This document shows, in pieces, positions 17,306 to 26,775 of a stretch of DNA of 64,000 bases (positions are counted from its first letter, which is position 1; each line of letters starts with the position of its first letter). The translations under genes and the position numbers were made by a program. The notes beneath the pieces are model-generated. The model did not search any database. It saw nothing but the letters and a program-made list of their open reading frames with translations, and was not told where the DNA came from. The DNA is from an uncultured Lachnospiraceae bacterium (GTDB lineage: Bacteria > Bacillota > Clostridia > Lachnospirales > Lachnospiraceae), in contig CAJTMW010000016.1 in the NCBI GenBank assembly GCA_910577275.1, forward strand, positions 1 to 64,000, given 5' to 3'.

Positions 17306-19846
17306 TTAATTCAGTTTCAACACCATATCGCAGACGCGCCTTGCGCATGCAAGCAAATCTCCTCTGGTCAGCGGATAAGGGTGAGCCGCATCATTAAGCG
17401 CGGACAATATATCATTCCTGTCCTCGTCGCCTCCGGGCATGACGATGTCATTACCGGCCTTCACACAGCCCGCTGCAGAAGCGCAGGAATATTTCCCGGA
17501 GTTTTTCCGCATCCTGCTTGTCACACGCCAGTCGCTCATAACAATACCTTCAAACCCCCACTCATCCCGTAAAACCTGCGCAAGCAAGACTTTGCTGCTG
17601 CAGGTATGCTCGCCGTTTAACAGATTATAGGATGTCATAAGCGCATGGGGCTGCGCTTTCCTTACGCATATCTCAAAGCCTTTTAAATAAATTTCCCGTA
17701 TAGCTCTTTCATTTACCACACTGTTTGAGAAAAAGCGGTTGGTTTCCTGATTGTTGCACATATAATGCTTGATTGTCGTACCGCAGCCGGCATGCTTCTG
17801 CACACTGGCAGTTATGGCAGCAGCTACATTGCCGCTGATTACCGGGTCCTCGGAATAATATTCAAAATTCCTGCCGCAGAGCGGAGAGCGCTGAATATTA
17901 AGTCCGGGCGCAAGCCACAGGTTTACTCCAAACAGCTCCATTTCCCTGCCCGCAATATCGCCGCATGTCATGCACAGCTCCTCATTCCAGGACTGGGCTA
18001 TCGCCGTACCCACAGGAATTGCCGTACTGTACTGATAATAAACCTGTTCTCCGGCGTCCTTTACCTGCTTTTTCATGGCCTCTTTCATCCTTCCCATCTC
18101 AGGGATTTCCATATAATCCTCCAGACCCGTTGAAAAAGGCATTGCTGCAGATTTTGCCATTCCGTCCGCCCCAAGCGTATAACAGGTGCTAAGCCGCAGA
18201 CCGGCCGGGCCGTCCGCCATAATCAGCCCTTCCATACCGATATCATCAAGACGATGCGTGGTTTCACCGGCGGCTCCCGCCACAAGCATTCCGGCATTCC
18301 CTATCACTCCGGCTCCGCCGCCCTCTCCTGCATTCTTATATGCGCCGATGCACAGGTAAGCAAGCTGTTCGTTACTGAGAGAAGCCGCAAACTCTCCTGT
18401 GGTCCTTTTTCCGCTTTTAACATCTTCCCACAAAACAGGCCCGTCCAATGACAGGTCAGGGTTTTCTTCAGCATATGTATGTTCCACGCAGGCAATTTCA
18501 TCCGCCTTTATTTCGATGACATACGCTCCGGCAATTTCATCTGCCTCGCCCTCACAGGAAACCGGCTCGTTAAAAAGCGGCTTTTCATCGACAACGGCTC
18601 CTTTGCAAATGTTCCTCACCCTCTCTGTCACAGCATTGCCGTTAAGCGAAACAGCTCCGGCTATATGCGTATTTCTGGAACAGTTGCCCACTCTGATATC
18701 ATACCTGCCCTTTTCCAGAACATACGAGGCGATTTCCTCGTCAAAGGAGGCCATGGAGGCTACAGCAAAAGAAATTGACAGCTCCTGCTCCTCACCGGGT
18801 TTTAACTCCCCTGTCTTGGCATAGGCGGCAAGCTCCTGATAAGGCTTATCCAGCCTGCCTTCGGGCGCCGAATAATATACCTGCACCACTTCTTTACCGG
18901 CGGATTTTCCCGTATTTTTAACGGCTACGGTTACAGTTATTGTTTTTGCGTCCGCTTCCAGGTTCTTTGTCTCAACGGAAAATGTGGTATATCCCAGACC
19001 ATAGCCAAAGGGATAAACAGGCCTTTTCCCGGCTCTGTCAAAATAGCGGTAGCCTACGTAAATACCCTCCCCGTAAAAAGTGTCGTCAGGGTCGCCAAAG
19101 CCGTCTGTAGAAGGATAATCCTTTACAGACGCCCAGGTCATAGTCAGCTTCCCCGATGGATAAGTTTTTCCGAGAATAACGTCGGCCAGGGCGTCTCCGG
19201 CCGCTATGCCAGGCTGGCTCATAAGCAGTACCGCCTTAATATTCTCTACAGGACTGATGTCCACCAGACCCCCGACGTTTAAAACCAGAACGAACTTTTC
19301 ATATTTTTTGTTCAATACGAGAATATCTCTGATTTCCGTTTCCGTCAGCCTGATATCGCCCGGAACATCCGCGCGGTCAGTCCCCTCTCCCGAATTTCTC
19401 GCCAATATGTAAATAGCAGTATCCCCCTCGCCTTCCAGCGGAAGCTCGTAATCAGGTTCCGGTACCACCTTCCCCATAAGAAACATAAAAAGCGGCATCC
19501 CCGAGGCTTTAGCCTTAACTTTCAGTTCTTCTGCAAATGCCCTTTTGGCTTTATCTAAGACTTCGTCATAAGCATCAAGCCATGCCTTTGTGGTAATCTC
19601 AAAGCCGGCGTTTTCAAGCCCTTCCTCTATGTTGACAAAATGCCTGACATTGACGTCGCCGGAGCCGGTGCCTCCTTTAATCGTATTTCTTGCCCCGCTT
19701 CCGTACAGTGCAATCTTCCCTGTCCTTCCAAGGGGCAGCATTCCCTCATTCTTAAGCAGTACCATGCATTCAGGAGACATGGCCCGTACTGCATTTATAT
19801 GCTCCTTTTCAAACTGCTGCATCTCTTTCGATTGAATTCTTTTCAT
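17306..19846 (-). CDS. GH3 beta-glucosidase, permuted domain order
   Basis: 846 residues. The GH3 C-terminal sandwich comes first (residues ~1-270: CMVLLKNEGMLPL, GSGARNTIKGGTGSGDVN), then an FnIII-like domain after YPFGYGLGYTTFSVE, and the catalytic barrel last (~470-846). The barrel holds KHYMCNNQETNR, LMTSYNLLNGEH and the nucleophile aspartate in VMSDW near residue 771. This swapped order is known from Ruminococcus albus-type and other clostridial beta-glucosidases. No signal peptide. It lies 40 bp downstream of GH78 and 19 bp upstream of the propeller GH3, in one operon. CAGGAG before ATG 19846 supports the start. Probably removes terminal glucose from imported glycosides. Confidence 0.93.
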   Translation of the reverse strand: MKRIQSKEMQQFEKEHINAVRAMSPECMVLLKNEGMLPLGRTGKIALYGSGARNTIKGGTGSGDVNVRHFVNIEEGLENAGFEITTKAWLDAYDEVLDKAKRAFAEELKVKAKASGMPLFMFLMGKVVPEPDYELPLEGEGDTAIYILARNSGEGTDRADVPGDIRLTETEIRDILVLNKKYEKFVLVLNVGGLVDISPVENIKAVLLMSQPGIAAGDALADVILGKTYPSGKLTMTWASVKDYPSTDGFGDPDDTFYGEGIYVGYRYFDRAGKRPVYPFGYGLGYTTFSVETKNLEADAKTITVTVAVKNTGKSAGKEVVQVYYSAPEGRLDKPYQELAAYAKTGELKPGEEQELSISFAVASMASFDEEIASYVLEKGRYDIRVGNCSRNTHIAGAVSLNGNAVTERVRNICKGAVVDEKPLFNEPVSCEGEADEIAGAYVIEIKADEIACVEHTYAEENPDLSLDGPVLWEDVKSGKRTTGEFAASLSNEQLAYLCIGAYKNAGEGGGAGVIGNAGMLVAGAAGETTHRLDDIGMEGLIMADGPAGLRLSTCYTLGADGMAKSAAMPFSTGLEDYMEIPEMGRMKEAMKKQVKDAGEQVYYQYSTAIPVGTAIAQSWNEELCMTCGDIAGREMELFGVNLWLAPGLNIQRSPLCGRNFEYYSEDPVISGNVAAAITASVQKHAGCGTTIKHYMCNNQETNRFFSNSVVNERAIREIYLKGFEICVRKAQPHALMTSYNLLNGEHTCSSKVLLAQVLRDEWGFEGIVMSDWRVTSRMRKNSGKYSCASAAGCVKAGNDIVMPGGDEDRNDILSALNDAAHPYPLTRGDLLACARRVCDMVLKLN

Positions 19847-19886
19847 TTTTTCTGCTCCTGATTTTAGTCGCTGCGCGACGGTTCCA

Positions 19887-22800
19887 CTAAAAATTTACAT
19901 GATATTGATAGTTCCCGCTGCCCAGCTCCATCGGCTCCTGTCCGGGCAGAATCAGTGTGGCTGAGGTGTTCGGCGGCACGCTGCACGTGTATTCCAGCAT
20001 CCCGTCCCGCAGTCTCCACCGGCTTTCAATGCGTCCATACACCGTCTCAAAGCCGCCTCCGGCATAATTAAGCCCTGAATCTCTGATAACTAAGGGGCAC
20101 AGTGTGAAATGCTTATATCCCGGCGCGTCCTCGTCCCGCATGATGCCAAGTACCGTCTCGTATATCCAGGACAGAACCGAGCCCAGAGAATAGTGGTTGA
20201 ATGAATTCATGCTGTTATTGCCGCCGAAGCCCTTTTCCATCGTATAGGAATCCCAACGCTCCCATATGGTAGTGGCTCCCTGAGTCACCGGATAGAGCCA
20301 TGACGGAAAATCGGTCTGCAAAAGCAGCTTGTAGGCCAAATCGATACGCCCTGCCTCTGTCAGAGCCCTGCTTAAGACGCCCGTGCCAAAAAAGCCTGTC
20401 CCTATGGTGCAGCCAAGCTCCTGCGTTTTTCTCGCAAGGTTTTCAAACGCCTTCTTCTTATTTTCATCATTGAACATTCCATACGCCAGCGGAAGCGCAT
20501 AAGAACATTGTGTATCGACTACCTGTCCTTTTAAGTTCTTCGTTTTTCCTGTTATAGAATCCACGAAATTCGCATTCCAATAGGTCTTCGCTTCCTCCTC
20601 CAGTCCCTTAAAGAAACGCATATCCTCATCTTTTCCCAGAAGGGATGCAAAAAGCAGCATCAGCCTGCAGTCGTATCCGTAAAAGGCGTTCCAGATTAAA
20701 TGATTGTCTGTTTCCTCCGTTGCAAGCCAGTCTCCAAGAGGGCCGACGAAACTGTCTCCGGGCATTTTGCATCCTCTGATATAGGTCATCCATTTTTTCA
20801 TGGAATCATAGTATTCCCTGACTATCCTTATATCTCCATACTGCTGGTAGAGTTCCCAGACAATGAGAATCATAGCGCTCTCATAGGTAATGCCGCCAAA
20901 GCCTCCGCCTATCGGCGCAATATTGGGCAGGCGGCCGTTTTCCTCCTGCAAATCCCTGAAATCATCAAGATAGCGAAGATAAAACAGTCTGGTATCCGCT
21001 TCAAAAGCAGCCGTCCTGCAGAATACATGAGTGTCGCCCGCCCAGCCCATTCTCTCGTTTCTCTGGGGACAGTCCGTGGGGATACTGATGAAATTACACA
21101 GCATCGACCATTTAACATTTTCTATAAATCTGTTTAAAAGTTTGTCTGAAGTTTCAATCTGTCCTGTAATTTCAGGCACAGACGAAAGCTGTATGCCCTG
21201 AACATCGGTAAGTCCGGGAGCGTTTTCCACACCGCTTATTTCTATGTAACGGAATCCGTGAAATGTGAACCTTGGGCAAAAAATTTCGCCTTCCCCGTCT
21301 CCCCGCAATATATATTTGTCGATGCTTTCCGCATCTCTGTAATTATCCGTCAGTATAAGGCCGTGCAGGCTTCCGTACTCCGCAAGCTCCGGGTAAAGCA
21401 TCTCGCCATATCGCACAGTAGCGGTCTCACCTGCCTTTCCCCGAAATCTGATACACGGAACCCCTGCCATCTCCTGACCCAAATCATAGATATAAAGCCC
21501 TTTTCTCGGCTCGGATACCGATTTCGCAGAAAGGACGCATACCTTCCTGACCGGCGCATTTATCCCGCCGGTCAGTTCCACTTTGCTGTGGTCCACTTTC
21601 GGCCAGGGCCTGCCAAAGCCCGGGCGGAGGGTAAAGGATTCTTCTATTTCACACACCTCAATTTCCACAGACTTCTTCATTCCGTCAATCCCAAATCCCG
21701 GTTTTGAAAAATCACTGTAAATATCGTACAGCCTGCCGTCCAGCTCCTCCCCGTAAAAAATACCGGCGTATCTGTAAGGCCCTTCGCCATAATAGTCCCA
21801 TGAATCCGTATCTGTAACGACTGCGTCAATACTGCCGTCGCTGTATGTAATCTCGAGACGCGCAAGCACAGATTCCCTGTCTCCAAAATAGTTATAGTTA
21901 CGAACCGCAAAAGTCTGCGCATCGCACCACCAGCCGGACGACAGCGTAATTCCTATACCGTTTTCACCTTTTTGCAGAAAGTCCGTGACATCATATGTCT
22001 GATACTGGATATGCCTGTCATACTGCATCGCTCCCGGATTCAGCCAGGAATCTGTAATTTCAAATCCGTTTATACGGCAGTCATAACACCCTCTTGCCGT
22101 AATATACAGTCTTCCCTTCGCAAGCTCCTTTTCGGGAGATATCTCAAAATCCCTGCGGAGCATAGGGATGGAATGGCAGCTTATATCAAATGTTCTTTGT
22201 ACGCCATGGAGATTTCCCCGCCTGTCCTCGCCTGTCATAGCCTGAGACGGCTTTATCCGGGCGATTTCAGCTTTTGGCGTTCTGAAATTGTTCACAACAA
22301 TATCGCCAAATATAACCTCGCATCCCGCATCCGTATAGTATCCGATTTCACACATTCTTGGAAATGTGGTCACATCATTAAACCCCAGGGGATTTAAAGG
22401 CCTTGCCGCCACCATCTTCTCACCCGTGGGAAGCTGAAATTCCAGCGCGTCCACAAGTACGTCGTCCACATACGCATACGCACAGTCGCCTGTGACCTCA
22501 ACTTTCAGATTATGGGCTTCGAGTCTGTTTTCATATGTAATAACGGGCTTTTCAGCCTTCCCGAATTCCACTACAGGGACGACGGCAAACGGACGCTCCA
22601 CGCTGTCGTCCGGCGCATATCCGACCCTGTATATCTCTATATTGGCCGGTATCTGCGACACATCCAGTACATATCTGATGTAGTTTTCCCCCGAGATTTC
22701 AAACTGGTTTTTTCTGGAATCCAAAAGCCTTTCGTCATTTGCCCCGAAAACAATACCGGCCTTTCCGCTGCCGGAGCAAAATCTGATATCACAGGAAAGC

Positions 22801-23225
22801 ACAAAAACCCCAAGAGTCCTGGCATTTATATACTTTTCCGGCGCTCCTATCCACTTGGCTCCTCCCCAGGCTTCCTGTGATGTGTCTAAAAATCCTGTCT
22901 CAAACCAGGCGTCCGCATTAGCAGCCTGTTCGTTTTCCGACTCCCAGACCTGCACCGTAACATAGTAAACCGTTTTGGCTCTGAGGGCTTCTCCTTCATA
23001 GGTAACGCCCGCAGAGCAATCCGATATTCTCCTGCCTGAATCCCAAAGGTCGGCAAGACCCCTTTTGCTCCCGACAAAAATCCGGTACGCTTTCTGTCTG
23101 ATATCCTTACAGCCGTCCTCCGCCTTTAATTTCCATGAAATAGTGGGGCTTGAATCATCAAGCCCCAATGGATTTTCCAGACAGTCAATGTAAATATGTT
23201 CAATTACAAAATTTCTGTTTTTCAT
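19887..23225 (-). CDS. Alpha-L-rhamnosidase, GH78
   Basis: 1112 residues. Releases terminal alpha-L-rhamnose. Bac_rhamnosid layout: N-terminal sandwich (NPLGLDDSSPTISWKL), a LamG-like insert around 120-330, a carbohydrate-binding sandwich (RLYITARGCYDCRINGFEI), the alpha/alpha barrel and a C-terminal sandwich. The acid motif DCPQRNERMGWAGD is near residue 716; the glutamate, tryptophan and both aspartates known as active-site residues in GH78 are kept. The base glutamate is in TTIWERWDS near 988. No signal peptide, so cytoplasmic. It follows the second permease by 24 bp. A paralogue with the same architecture is at 30441-33812. Confidence 0.95.
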   Translation of the reverse strand: MKNRNFVIEHIYIDCLENPLGLDDSSPTISWKLKAEDGCKDIRQKAYRIFVGSKRGLADLWDSGRRISDCSAGVTYEGEALRAKTVYYVTVQVWESENEQAANADAWFETGFLDTSQEAWGGAKWIGAPEKYINARTLGVFVLSCDIRFCSGSGKAGIVFGANDERLLDSRKNQFEISGENYIRYVLDVSQIPANIEIYRVGYAPDDSVERPFAVVPVVEFGKAEKPVITYENRLEAHNLKVEVTGDCAYAYVDDVLVDALEFQLPTGEKMVAARPLNPLGFNDVTTFPRMCEIGYYTDAGCEVIFGDIVVNNFRTPKAEIARIKPSQAMTGEDRRGNLHGVQRTFDISCHSIPMLRRDFEISPEKELAKGRLYITARGCYDCRINGFEITDSWLNPGAMQYDRHIQYQTYDVTDFLQKGENGIGITLSSGWWCDAQTFAVRNYNYFGDRESVLARLEITYSDGSIDAVVTDTDSWDYYGEGPYRYAGIFYGEELDGRLYDIYSDFSKPGFGIDGMKKSVEIEVCEIEESFTLRPGFGRPWPKVDHSKVELTGGINAPVRKVCVLSAKSVSEPRKGLYIYDLGQEMAGVPCIRFRGKAGETATVRYGEMLYPELAEYGSLHGLILTDNYRDAESIDKYILRGDGEGEIFCPRFTFHGFRYIEISGVENAPGLTDVQGIQLSSVPEITGQIETSDKLLNRFIENVKWSMLCNFISIPTDCPQRNERMGWAGDTHVFCRTAAFEADTRLFYLRYLDDFRDLQEENGRLPNIAPIGGGFGGITYESAMILIVWELYQQYGDIRIVREYYDSMKKWMTYIRGCKMPGDSFVGPLGDWLATEETDNHLIWNAFYGYDCRLMLLFASLLGKDEDMRFFKGLEEEAKTYWNANFVDSITGKTKNLKGQVVDTQCSYALPLAYGMFNDENKKKAFENLARKTQELGCTIGTGFFGTGVLSRALTEAGRIDLAYKLLLQTDFPSWLYPVTQGATTIWERWDSYTMEKGFGGNNSMNSFNHYSLGSVLSWIYETVLGIMRDEDAPGYKHFTLCPLVIRDSGLNYAGGGFETVYGRIESRWRLRDGMLEYTCSVPPNTSATLILPGQEPMELGSGNYQYHVNF

Positions 23226-23249
23226 CTGTATCCCCCGTCAATTTCTATA

Positions 23250-24134
23250 TTAACCTTTAACACCGCCGACAACAATACCCTTGACAAAATACTTCTGGAA
23301 GAACGGGTAAATGAAAAGTATCGGTAGAATGCCGATAACGGCTATTGCCATCCTTATACCCACGCTGGGCAAATCCGCCGCGCTGTATGCGGAACCGGCA
23401 GCCTGACCGCTGGACAGAAACTGAATGTTGCTGATAATCGTATTCAATATAGCCTGAATGCTGAACAGTTCTTCATCAGTTATATAATACAGACTGTTCG
23501 TCCAGTCGTTCCAGTAACGAAGCCCTATCATCAGCCCAATCGTTGCCATCATAGGCTTTGAAAGCGGCACCACAACCTGATAGAGCACCCTGTACTCTCC
23601 CGCTCCGTCTATTCTGGCGGCTTCTATGAGCTCGTTTGGAATATTGGCGTTAAAATAGGAACGCATCATGATAATATTGAATCCGTTCATCAAAAGCCCC
23701 GGCACTATCAGCGCCCATAACGTGTTGCGCACATGAAAGGTCTGCGTCCACATCATATATGTAGGGACAAGACCGCCGTTGAAGAGCATCGTAAAAAATA
23801 CGAAAAAGGAAAAGAACGTCCTTTTGGGCAGCTCTTTGCGGGAAAGCGGATAAGCAAACATGATAGTCATAAACATACCTGCAATCGTTCCCACCAGTGT
23901 GACAAGTACTGTAATCCCATATCCTTTTGTAATTTTTCCGGCGCTTCCCATCAGGTATTCATAGGACTGCAGGCTGAATTTCGCCGGTATGAAATTGTAA
24001 CCAGCTCTCAGAAGCGTTTCCTCGTCGGTGAGTGAAGACGACAAAAGCAGCAAAAACGGAGCGACAGCCGCTATGCACAGCAGGATAAAGATGATATTAA
24101 GTATTCCCTGTCCGATTTTATTTTTCGTAGCCAT
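23250..24134 (-). CDS. Carbohydrate ABC transporter permease (LplC/YtcP type)
   Basis: 294 residues with six predicted membrane segments and the inner-membrane EAA-like loop ELIEAARIDGAGEYRVLYQVVVPLSKP, which contacts the ATPase. The C-terminus FPFFQKYFVKGIVVGGVKG-like ending is diagnostic of the YtcP/LplC branch of CUT1 importers that take up oligosaccharides. Forms the channel with the LplB-type partner upstream (14 bp gap). No ATPase gene is in the operon; a shared MsmK-type ATPase, such as the one cut by the right window edge, would be expected to power it. Confidence 0.95.
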   Translation of the reverse strand: MATKNKIGQGILNIIFILLCIAAVAPFLLLLSSSLTDEETLLRAGYNFIPAKFSLQSYEYLMGSAGKITKGYGITVLVTLVGTIAGMFMTIMFAYPLSRKELPKRTFFSFFVFFTMLFNGGLVPTYMMWTQTFHVRNTLWALIVPGLLMNGFNIIMMRSYFNANIPNELIEAARIDGAGEYRVLYQVVVPLSKPMMATIGLMIGLRYWNDWTNSLYYITDEELFSIQAILNTIISNIQFLSSGQAAGSAYSAADLPSVGIRMAIAVIGILPILFIYPFFQKYFVKGIVVGGVKG

Positions 24135-24148
24135 GTTAGTCTCACCTC

Positions 24149-25093
24149 CTAGAACAATGCGCTGTCAGAATCAACCTTGCGGACAATCAGATTGGCCGTA
24201 AGAACCATGAGGAATCCAAGAACCGACTGCAAAAGACCTGCTGCCGACGCCCTGCCCACGTCATTTAGCTGTGTCAGCGCCTTATACACAAACACATCTA
24301 TGGTATCCGTCGCACCGGAAAGCAGCCCCGAACGCATTGGCACCTGATAAAACAGTCCGAAATCCGAATAGAACATACGCCCCATTGCCATGAGAACAAG
24401 GGTGATAATTGTAATCCGAAGCCCCGGCAGCGTGATATGCCAGACCTGTTTCCACACATTGGCTCCGTCGATGCTGGCCGCTTCATACAGGGAGGAATCT
24501 ATACCGATTACAGTGGCGTAATATACAATGCTCGAGTATCCAAAGCCGCTCCACAGATGTACCAGCGTGAGGATAACCGGCCAGTATTTCGGCTCTGTGT
24601 ACCAGCTTATGGCAGTTCCTCCAAAGGATTCAATGAGCTTGTTTAAATAGCCGCTGTCCATGCTTAAAAAACCATATACGATATAGGAAACCACAACCAT
24701 GGAAATCAGATAAGGTATCAGAATCATCGTCTGATAAATTTTCTTATTCATCTGCCCCCGCAGGAAATTGAGCATGACCGCCACCGTTATTGCAAGTATG
24801 TTCCCCAGCATAATGAACACGATATTATACAGCAGAGTATTACGGACAATATTAAAAGCATCCTGTGTCTTAAAAAGATAGGTAAAATTCCCCAGGCCTG
24901 CCCAGCCGCTTCCCCAGATTCCTTTCGCGTAGTCAAAAGACTTGAATGCCACCACCAGACCTGCTATGGGTATATAATTATTGATAATAAGATAGAGCAT
25001 ACCGGGAAGCATCATGGAAATAAGCGCTATGGATGTTTTCGTCTTTCCATTCATTCCACCCTTTTTTTTGCTCTTTGCCAATGTATTCGTCAT
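24149..25093 (-). CDS. Carbohydrate ABC transporter permease (LplB type)
   Basis: 314 residues, six predicted membrane helices after a basic N-terminus. The EAA loop reads LYEAASIDGANVWKQVWHITLPGL, as in LplB proteins; the FKSFDYAKGIWGSGWAGLGNF stretch after the first helix is typical of the family. Partner of the LplC-type permease and the solute-binding protein; these three genes are spaced 61 and 14 bp apart. Confidence 0.95.
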   Translation of the reverse strand: MTNTLAKSKKKGGMNGKTKTSIALISMMLPGMLYLIINNYIPIAGLVVAFKSFDYAKGIWGSGWAGLGNFTYLFKTQDAFNIVRNTLLYNIVFIMLGNILAITVAVMLNFLRGQMNKKIYQTMILIPYLISMVVVSYIVYGFLSMDSGYLNKLIESFGGTAISWYTEPKYWPVILTLVHLWSGFGYSSIVYYATVIGIDSSLYEAASIDGANVWKQVWHITLPGLRITIITLVLMAMGRMFYSDFGLFYQVPMRSGLLSGATDTIDVFVYKALTQLNDVGRASAAGLLQSVLGFLMVLTANLIVRKVDSDSALF

Positions 25094-25154
25094 GTTTCCT
25101 CCTCCAGAAAAGGAAATTGCGGTTTTCTAAACCGCATTTTCCCTTAAATTCATA

Positions 25155-26612
25155 TTACTGAGCTGCAAGGAACGCATCCAACTGCTCCTGTTTCGCCGAG
25201 ATAATATCGGACAAACCCGCCGCCTCAAATTCCGTGTTTGCCTGCTCAATTGTGCTTTCCACATCCACAGTGCCGCACATGAGCGCCGAATAATATTTAT
25301 CCATTACATTACAGCAGGCTGTATATTGGTTTGCCACGCTGGTAGAATCAAATGCAAAACCAAGGCCCTTGGATTTCATGCAGGAGTCATTGAATGCAAT
25401 CAGGTCTTCATAATAAGTAGGGCCGTTTGCTTCCATGGGATGTGCATATCCCGAGTAAGGAAGCACCCATGCAATGGCAGAAATAAAATAGCCATCATTT
25501 TCCGTAGGAGCTGTTGTGCCATCCTCATTTACTGTATAATGCGTTCCCTCAATACCATTGGTGAGCAATTCGCAGATTTCCTTATCAGTAAAAAACATTT
25601 CAATTGTTTTCCATGCCGCGTCTTTCTTAGAACTGTTTGTATTGATTCCATAAGAAAGCTCTGCGTAGGAGTTGGAAACGGCCCACGCATCCACTACCAC
25701 GGTTCTTATGCACCCCTCCGCAGTATCAACCGCATAATTCTCAAAACATGCAACCGCTTTACCCGCCTGAATCAGCTTTTTGCCGTCCTCGGTATTGCTG
25801 AGCGCGTCTGACATGCTCAGGCCATCCTCGTACCACTTTCTGGTATAAGTGCAAAACTCTTTAAAATCATCTGTCTCAAATAAATTCTTAACCGTAAGGT
25901 CCTGCCCGCAATCCTCCAGAACGCCGATAAACTTACCATCTCCCAGACCGTCCCAGGTCCATCCGCTTACCATGTTGCTTCCGCCCTGAGGAACAAGGGC
26001 ATAGCGCTCCGGATATGCCTCATGGACGGCATACAGAAAATCCGACACCTCATCCATTGTCATGTGCTGGCCGTCTTCGATGCCGAATTCCGCCGCTATG
26101 TTCGCATCAATGTCCAGTCCCCGTGTATTGCCGAAATTTCTCAGGTTGGGTATTCCATAGATATGACCGTTCATACTGGTTCCCTGAAGCTCTGCGTCTG
26201 ACCACACAGCCTTGAATTCCTCGGAAGCGTTCGCCACATAGTCCTCAAGAGGCAGTGCCTGATTGTTTTTGATGAAAGTGGTAAGAGGCGTTCCGTAAAA
26301 TGCAAGCACATCCACTTCATCAGATGTAAGAAGCAGATTCGTCTGCTGTGCCCAGTTACCGGCAGCAATAAACTCCAGCGTAACCGTCACACCATACTTC
26401 TCTGCCGAAATCTCATTGATAGCGTCCGCAACCATCTGCGAGTCATTGATGTCAAAAAGAGTAGGTATGGCGACAATCACATTCTGAACCTCTCCTGAAT
26501 CCGCCGTATCTCCCGAACTGGCGGAGCTGTCACCGGAACCGCCTCCGCACGCCGCAAGTCCAAAGGTCATTGCAGCAGCCATAAGAATTGCCAAAAGCTT
26601 TTTCATTTTCAT
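25155..26612 (-). CDS. Extracellular sugar-binding lipoprotein (CUT1 importer)
   Basis: 485 residues. A lipoprotein signal peptide with lipobox LAAC (Cys near 22) is followed by a Gly/Ser/Asp linker and a type 1 solute-binding domain (VTLEFIAAGNWAQQTNLLLTSDEVDVLAFY). Captures the glycoside at the outer membrane face and passes it to LplBC. The family commonly binds oligosaccharides; the neighbouring GH78 and GH3 genes suggest rhamno-gluco-glycosides. It is the first gene of the operon, has CGGAGGG before its ATG, and is preceded by an AT-rich region with a possible operator. Confidence 0.95.
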   Translation of the reverse strand: MKMKKLLAILMAAAMTFGLAACGGGSGDSSASSGDTADSGEVQNVIVAIPTLFDINDSQMVADAINEISAEKYGVTVTLEFIAAGNWAQQTNLLLTSDEVDVLAFYGTPLTTFIKNNQALPLEDYVANASEEFKAVWSDAELQGTSMNGHIYGIPNLRNFGNTRGLDIDANIAAEFGIEDGQHMTMDEVSDFLYAVHEAYPERYALVPQGGSNMVSGWTWDGLGDGKFIGVLEDCGQDLTVKNLFETDDFKEFCTYTRKWYEDGLSMSDALSNTEDGKKLIQAGKAVACFENYAVDTAEGCIRTVVVDAWAVSNSYAELSYGINTNSSKKDAAWKTIEMFFTDKEICELLTNGIEGTHYTVNEDGTTAPTENDGYFISAIAWVLPYSGYAHPMEANGPTYYEDLIAFNDSCMKSKGLGFAFDSTSVANQYTACCNVMDKYYSALMCGTVDVESTIEQANTEFEAAGLSDIISAKQEQLDAFLAAQ

Positions 26613-26662
26613 TTTTTCCCTCCGTTTTCGTCAGTAATTATTCGTTATGAAAAGTTTATAAA

Positions 26663-26672
26663 ATGGTAAAAT
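26663..26672 (+). promoter_or_regulatory. Candidate operator ATGGTAAAAT upstream of the importer operon
   Basis: The 10-mer ATGGTAAAAT lies about 50 bp upstream of the solute-binding protein ATG inside a very AT-rich stretch. The same 10-mer occurs twice near the other end of the locus (12514-12523 inverted, 12571-12580). It could be a YesN-type regulator site, but chance matches in AT-rich DNA are possible. Confidence 0.25.
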
Positions 26673-26695
26673 TTTAATCTATAATTTTCGTAACC

Positions 26696-26744
26696 AAAAA
26701 ATGTTCTTTTTGTGACCTGAAAGAGGTCTCCAAAAAGAACATTT
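26696..26744 (-). terminator. Terminator of the two-component operon
   Basis: Perfect 14-bp arms AAATGTTCTTTTTG (26699-26712) and its complement (26731-26744), with a further GACCT/AGGTC stem inside the loop. On the minus strand the hairpin is followed by a TTTTTT run, 30 bp after the YesN-like stop codon. It separates regulator and importer transcripts. Confidence 0.85.
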
Positions 26745-26775
26745 ATCGAATTTGTTTTTTTATGCGCTTTATTTG

